Shown here piece after piece: positions 58,445 to 64,000 of a stretch of 64,000 bases of DNA (position 1 is the stretch's first letter; every line of letters starts with the position of its first letter). Source of the DNA: Turnera subulata (lineage: Eukaryota > Streptophyta > Magnoliopsida > Malpighiales > Passifloraceae); NCBI GenBank assembly GCA_028386065.3, contig JAKUCV010001768.1, positions 28,953 to 92,952 on the forward strand. The letters are read 5' to 3'. The notes below the pieces were generated by a model. That model was not told where the DNA came from. It worked only from the letters and a program-made list of their open reading frames with translations, and did no database searches. A program made the position numbers and the translations under genes.

Positions 58445-60847
58445 TCAGTGGCGACTCCACTGGGGACGACGATCGATTCACGGTGCACCACCGTTCAATC
58501 CGTTCATCCCCTTGAATCAAGCAAAAACAACCAAAAACAACGGTGCTCATCAAAGCATCAGCGGCCAAAAACCGAGAAGAACAGGTACATGGCTATGACG
58601 ATGCAAAGCATTCCTGTTCATCCACAAAATCAAACAGATCCGACAAGAATCAACACGAACCAAGGAACGATGAACAGATTTATTCACAAAAACGACAGAT
58701 CTAACAAATGGAACAACAAATCCAACGGATCGTCCAATAAATCAAGCAATAAATCCAAACAAAAAAATAAATGGAATTTATAGGAGATCAAAAAGAGAAG
58801 AGCCGGATTCGTCCAGATCCGGTTAGGACTAGGACGGATCCGTCCTGATCTGGCGCAACCCGCACCAAAAAACACCGGAACGCGCCATCGCCGGAGCCAA
58901 GATTGCTGCCATCGCCAAGCCTCGCCCGAAGATGGGAAGAACAGAGGAAGGGTGGAGATCGGGAATAAGCCACCATTGCTGCCGGCGTTCTTCTAGGCCG
59001 ACAACAACTCGCACCAGCGCTTCCAGATGGAAGAGCTGCTGCTAACAGCCCCGTCGCCGCCGCTGTTCATGCAAGGACCATCGAACGCACCTTTGACCCC
59101 GCCGTGAGCACCTCCTCAAGCCTCCTCACTGCTCGCCATGAAGGAACAACCCTTCGCCGGAGCTGGACGCGATGGAAGATGATGCTCTCGACGATGGTAG
59201 TGGACGGCGACATGAAGGGGAGAAGAAAGGAAGGAGGAGCAGGTGACGGTTCGCACGAGGGGGAGAAGAAAAGAGATGTGAAAAGAAAGAAAGAAAAGAA
59301 AAGAGGAGAAAAGGAAAACGTGGGGAGGAGAAAGGAAAAAGAAGAAGAGAAAAAAAAAGGGGTATAAGAGGTGAATGGGGGTGCTGTGGAGTGTGGGCAG
59401 CACCTCATCCCCGACCCATGAACTCGTAGAGGCCCTCTTGGCATTAACAGGTTTTAACAGATCCTCGGAAAGGAATAAGATGCGAAATAAATACGGTGCT
59501 TCTTGGAAATGCTTGCAAAAAAATAGGTCCAGAAAGCAGGACCTACAAAGTCACCAACAATTAAAAGATCCTGTAGGGCCGGCTCAGGTTCGATGAAGAT
59601 CCTCAGGAGAAACCAATTGATACTTAAAGTGGGAACTAAAAGATTCTCAACAAAGTCATCTATCACAAAAAGACATACATCAAGAGGCGAAATAGGGATT
59701 AAAGCCTAGAAACTTCAATGGAGATTTTAATATGCAGGTCCGCTTCAATAATACCGTTGGAAAGGAGGACAGGTCCTAAAGAGTTCCACAAAAGAGGAAC
59801 CGAGACTGAAATGTTAAACACATAGGCGAAATCTCACCAACGATGTACCTATAGGTTCCACAAAATTCACAGGAAAATTACAATTCAGATTCGTGCAAAT
59901 GGACCAATAACTCAAAATAGATCTTGAGGCACGAAGAAAGACTAGAACAGGTTCTAAAGATGCCATACGAAGGTGGTGTAGATCCTACGAAGCTTCTCTC
60001 ACCATAATTTATATTTTATGGAACTCGAAGAGAGGCTACCGAAATGAATCCAACTGCCCACAATTCATCAATGACCCAACAGGTCCTATCGAAGTAGCAG
60101 GTTCTGCAAAAAAAGGCCGATCATGATGGCTAACCAACTTGTGGTGGTCCTACCCTCCATATGCGAATGCCTGTGAGGTACCTTGGCAAATCTAGAATTT
60201 TAGTCATTAGGTCCATGAAAAAATCCTTTGAAAGCCCTTGCTGGAATAGCTGCATGAGGTTCTCTAGGAAGAGCCTTTCTTCTAGCGCCACAAAGGTGAA
60301 CAGATTCAAAGAGTTCCTATGGAGGAATCATATGGCCTAGGATGCTCGAAAAAAATGCAAGCAGTGCAGGTGCACAGCCCCAACAGATGCAAAATGATTC
60401 TAGCAAAACTTATTTGCATGGCTTAGCGCAAAAAGGGTTCCAGGTTCTAGGTTTCATATTCTGGATTCCAAGATGAACAGGTCCAAAGAACCTTTAAACA
60501 AACATTGCTTATGCTCACATTAAACCTCAACAGTCGTTCACGAGGTTCCTACGGAGAACATATTGGAAATCCAAAGCAAAGAAAGCTAACAAAGAAAGAG
60601 GTTCGCGTGATGACGCTAGAACCTCGAGGAGTTTCTGAGGTGGCAACATAAGCCCCATGAAACCACGACAAACATAATGAACTATAGGTGAAGCTCTAAG
60701 GGAGATAGTTGGTGCAAATCAAGAATGCCTACCAATTTCTAGAAGCTCAAAGAAGCCTAAAGAAATTTTAAGGAGTCAAATAACAACGACTGGATATCTT
60801 ATAAAAGATTATAAGAAACCAGCCGCGGGGGCTGGACATTCAAAGGA

Positions 60848-61019
60848 GTTATACAAATAGGTGTATCCAAAAGAAATCTCTACATGGGAGATAGGTATCA
60901 CAATGAGAGCTTCTACAAAGGAAAAGAAGCCATGTTATACAAATAGGTATATTCAAAAGAAATTCCTACATGGGAGACAGGTATCACAATAAGAGCTTCC
61001 ACAAAGGAAAAAGATGCCA
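60848..61019. repeat. 86-bp tandem duplication
   Basis: Two adjacent copies beginning GTTATACAAATAGGT at 60848 and 60934, about 90% alike by eye. Confidence 0.8.
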
Positions 61020-62137
61020 ATTATGCTCTTGAAATGAACAAACGATCAAGTCAACAACAGAAGGTGGAGGTTCGCACCAATTAACCTGGTTCAAAGAACA
61101 GAACCAATAAAGAAGCTCGTAGAAAGGCACGAACTGATTTGGAGACCCTCACCATGCCATGCGTCGAGGAAAAGCGGAAAGCAGGTTTCAAAGTACACCT
61201 CAAAAGAAGCATGCTTTAGGTAAAGTAATGAAATTTTAGGAGAGGAGAATCTTCATGAAAAATGAACCAGGTTCCTATCAAAGGCGAAAGAAGATTTTCT
61301 TTTTGAAAAATAGAAAGCTTACGAGGAATCTGATATGATGTAATGACAATAGTAATAGGTCCTCTACGTAGATCTTCGGAAACAGAAGCTTTAACATAAG
61401 CAGAAACCCGAACAGGTCCACCACGAAGTGAATAACTTAAGGACCTCACAAGAGGAACAGACGTAAAGAATAATCCTATAAGGGAACCAGAAATCTAAAG
61501 AGGCTCTCACAAAAGGCGACCAAACCTTCACAAGGCCTTTATTGGGCTGATAGGTACCCCAAGCAGCTCCTGTAAGCGCACCGACATCCGACGAAGCTCA
61601 TTATAGGGCACAAAGTATAAAATGGCCCATGCTGGGGGGCTACTGCTCGAGGCTCCAAAGAGCGCAACATGCTCCAATGAAAACGAAGCATAAAATAGGC
61701 AAGCTCAGACTTAGAGAAATTCTAAGCTTACCTAAGGGATAGGATCTCTCACAAACTCGCCCGAGTGAGAAAGCTACATTGGGCTCCAAAATACATAGGT
61801 TCCCTTCAGGAGCAAGTTGTGCGAGGCTCGATAACAAGGGAGAGTAATGGGTAAAGATTGAGCAAGAACACTATAAAATGCATGAGGCTTCGTGGATACC
61901 ATGAATCGCAAGGCCTCAATGTAGCCAAAATAGCAAAAAGGTCCACGAATGCTATAGCACAAATTGGTGGTTTCAGACTCAATTGGAACCAAAAGCTCTC
62001 TCGAGTAAACGAGGCCTATCAGCTTGCTTAGAGAAGAAAATTGCAACAAATCGCAGGTAGACGATGAAGCAACTGCAATCCAAATATAATGCAAAATTCA
62101 GACAGATCCTACAACACAAATAGCCTTTTAAGGCAAA

Positions 62138-62365
62138 GGCCCTCGTGCCCAAAATTATAATGAGCATGGCCATGGTACCTTGTACCAATAAGAGCCCTGA
62201 AGCTCAAAGGCCCTCGTGCCAAAAAATTATAATGAGCATGGCCGTGGTACCTTGTACTAATAAGAGCCCCGAAGCTCAAAGGCCCTCGTGCCCAAAAATT
62301 ATAAAGAGCAAGGCCGTGGTACCTTGTACCAATAAGAGCCCCGAAGCTCAAAGGCCCTCGCGCCG
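62138..62365. repeat. 71-bp tandem repeat, three copies and a part
   Basis: Units beginning GGCCCTCG start at 62138, 62209, 62281 and 62352 (spacing 71, 72, 71). Each full unit holds GGTACCTTGTACC, itself an inverted repeat, and AAGCTCAAAGG at the end. Confidence 0.92.
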
Positions 62366-62539
62366 AAAGCTACAACAAACAGGCCTGCTAAGGAAATATA
62401 AACCCGAAAGCACAAAAAGGCTAAAAGGTTCCTAAATACCTAAATTCACATCCAGCTCGACCGGGGTGTTAAGTACCTGTAGGAGTCACTAGAAGAAGCT
62501 CTGAGGCTCCTGAAGCCCAAATGGAGTCCCTAGGAAAGC

Positions 62540-64000
62540 TGATGTGAGTACGGAAAGGCTAAGCTAGAGGGGGGGTGAATAGCTTTAGACCTAAAAACTG
62601 AACTTATTTGCAGGAAATAAAATGCGGAATTGAAAGAAGGACACAAGAGATTTTTATACTGGTTCAGACACAACTAATTTATGGCTAATCCAGTCCTTCA
62701 AGGTTCACTTGAAGAGTTCACTATCTACCGTTAAGCTTCCGGGTGCTTAACAAACCGTTTACAACCTAGGAATTCTAATCACAAGAATCCTACACACTTG
62801 CTTGAAGATACCTCACTTCAAGACTTCTCTCAAGGAAAGAAAATCACTCTTCCTATGAGTAGCTACAAGGGAACAAACCTCCCTTTCAGTGTATGAACAA
62901 CACTACAAAGATTACTCAAACAAAAGCTCTCTCAAGAGTGGGTATGAGTTACAATTAAGCACTAATCAGGCAACTCTCAATAATCTCAAAGGAATTGGCT
63001 CTTAAACTTGAATGATTGTTTTGCAATGAATGATGAATGAATAGAGAGTTGATTAGTTGTGAAAAACAGCTGAAAATGCTCAATATGTAGCTCTGAAAAG
63101 TCATGGAGCCGTTTGAAATGCACCCAAGAAAAACACCTTTAAACAAAGCTTAGTGGGTGCTGAAAAGTTGTCTGCTCAACGGCTACAACATCGATGTTTA
63201 AAAGTAGAACATCGATGTTTTGCCCATTAAATTTGAATTTTGGGCTAACGGTAACTAAAACATCGATGTTCTCCATCCCAACATCGATGTTATTTTGATT
63301 CTGTGAAAATGAGATGAAATTTGATCTGTGAAGAACATCGATGTTTTTATTCCAACATCGATGTTATTTTGCTTCTGTGAAAAATGATTGAAGCTGAGCA
63401 TTTGAAGAACATCGATGTTATGGAAAAGAACATCGATGTTTTGCTTATGCAAAAGTGTTTTCAAATATAACGGTCATGAGAACATCGATGTTTGGGAAGC
63501 CAACATCGATGTTCTTAGCCTTCTGCCAACATTTGGAAAAATGGTTGAAACCAAGAACATCGATGTTTGGGATTCCAACATCGATGTTATTTACCTACTG
63601 CCAATTTTTGGAAAATTCTTTGAAGGCAGGAACATCGATGTTTAGAAGGCAACATCGATGTTATTTTGGTTCGACAAAATCAAATTAAAACTGACCATTA
63701 TGGAACATCGATGTTTCCAATGAGAACATCGATGTTGTGACTAGTTTTAAAAGCAACGGTCACTAGAACATCGATGTTTAGGATATCAACATCGATGTTA
63801 TTTGTGTTAGGACTAATGCTTCCATGTTTCATTTCAGGGTTTTGATAATGACAAACTAACCAAAGCTCCATTCATGAATTCATTCCTTGAAGAAAAGCAA
63901 AAAGACATCAATCAATGAAGCACAAGTCTAAGACAAAGGAGTACAAGATTTGAAGCAACAAGGATGAAGATATATAGAAAGTTCATCTATAGGAAATCCT
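62540..64000 (-). mobile_element. LTR of a minus-strand retrotransposon, runs off the window
   Basis: The left edge TGATGTGAGTACGG gives a CA end on the minus strand, after CTATTCACCCCCCCTCTAG, wording I associate with LTR ends of large plant copia (SIRE-type) elements. A TATA box (AGTATAAAAA) is at 62660-62651, and TTTTGATAATGACAAAC (63840-63856) matches the other LTR end of that family. Between them, upstream of the TATA box, lies the palindrome array. Lineage is an inference; no coding part is in the window. Confidence 0.5.
63187..63799. repeat. nine phased pairs of the palindrome AACATCGATGTT
   Basis: Eighteen perfect 12-bp palindromes. Pair starts are 63187/63208, 63259/63280, 63334/63354, 63408/63429, 63481/63502, 63556/63577, 63631/63651, 63704/63725 and 63767/63788. 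Within pairs the spacing is 20 or 21 bp; between pairs it is 72, 75, 74, 73, 75, 75, 73 and 63 bp. The spacers vary while all eighteen palindromes are identical. The array lies 0.5-1.1 kb upstream, in LTR sense, of the TATA box at 62660. Confidence 0.96.

Larger units (their letters stand above)
58445..62539 (+). mobile_element. non-coding interior downstream of the gypsy LTR
   Basis: About 4.1 kb with no gag or pol motif in any frame. It starts with an A/C-rich leader, has a GC-rich part (58790-59240) and a GA-rich tract (59215-59365), and then AGGTTC/AGGTCC-rich sequence. Two tandem repeats are embedded. It may be the interior of a large non-autonomous derivative or several merged remnants. 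Confidence 0.4.

Noticed and set aside
58784..59444. Frames on both strands at 58.8-59.4 kb
   Set aside because: GC- and GA-rich non-coding stretch of a retroelement interior; overlapping frames on both strands and no motif.
63255..63688. Coding frames of the type NIDV / TSMF in the 45 and 63 kb arrays
   Set aside because: They are translations of the palindrome ACATCGATGT in different frames and strands, with no start context or conserved protein.
63187..63799. CRISPR array
   Set aside because: The repeats are short palindromes in pairs within a plant LTR, spacing alternates 21/53 bp, and there are no cas genes; the genome is eukaryotic.

Overview
The window is nuclear DNA of a flowering plant, most likely a dicot. 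The evidence is four intact two-exon CYP82-type cytochrome P450 genes, a spliced plant SMG1 kinase gene, intronless DPH3 and TMEM45/DUF716 genes, and a dense load of plant Ty1/copia, Ty3/gypsy, LINE, SINE, MULE and hAT elements. I cannot name the species.

Layout. 1-7.9 kb: the 5' five exons of SMG1 (minus strand), running off the left edge inside the kinase N-lobe. 8-11 kb: a doubtful small gene with an Asp run, then DPH3 (minus). 11.9-15.5 kb: a TMEM45-like gene (plus) convergent with CYP82 copy A (minus). 15.9-25.6 kb: a 4.96 kb solo LTR placed 0.38 kb upstream of copy A, then a decayed gypsy gag, three DNA transposons with target-site duplications (TSDs) and a SINE. 26-34 kb: CYP82 copies B and C (minus) with an NLR fragment between them. 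35-38.7 kb: a decayed L1-type LINE split by a MULE that carries pieces of host genes. 38.7-43 kb: the 3' end of a minus-strand Ty3/gypsy element with an unusual plus-strand ORF beside its LTR. 43-54.3 kb: an 8.8 kb Ty1/copia element (perfect 5 bp TSD, broken ORFs, one assembly gap) nested in an older gypsy element. 54.5-57.7 kb: a second TMEM45-CYP82 block, in which the TMEM45 copy is a pseudogene and CYP82 copy D is intact. 58.2-64 kb: a gypsy LTR with primer-binding site and a long non-coding interior, then a minus-strand LTR that leaves the window.

The host-gene story is growth of a CYP82 cluster: A and D come from duplication of a TMEM45-CYP82 unit, B and C are a tandem pair, and C carries a patch of A-like sequence that looks like gene conversion. 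All four share promoter and 5'UTR sequence, but a retrotransposon LTR has separated A from its distal promoter.

The most unusual signals are structural. (1) At 63.19-63.80 kb, nine pairs of the 12-bp perfect palindrome AACATCGATGTT occur, with 20-21 bp between the two members of a pair and about 74 bp between pairs, that is, near whole numbers of helical turns. (2) The same palindrome with the same 20-21 bp pairing recurs in the leader of the copia element at 45.37-45.96 kb, a different element family. (3) Two gypsy LTRs carry clustered short hairpins whose stems change on both arms while the 4-nt loop (GTCT/GTCG) is kept. (4) A plus-strand ORF with its own TATA-like and AATAAA signals lies beside the minus-strand gypsy 3' LTR. 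All splice sites, motif positions and repeat coordinates were read by eye; nothing was searched against a database.
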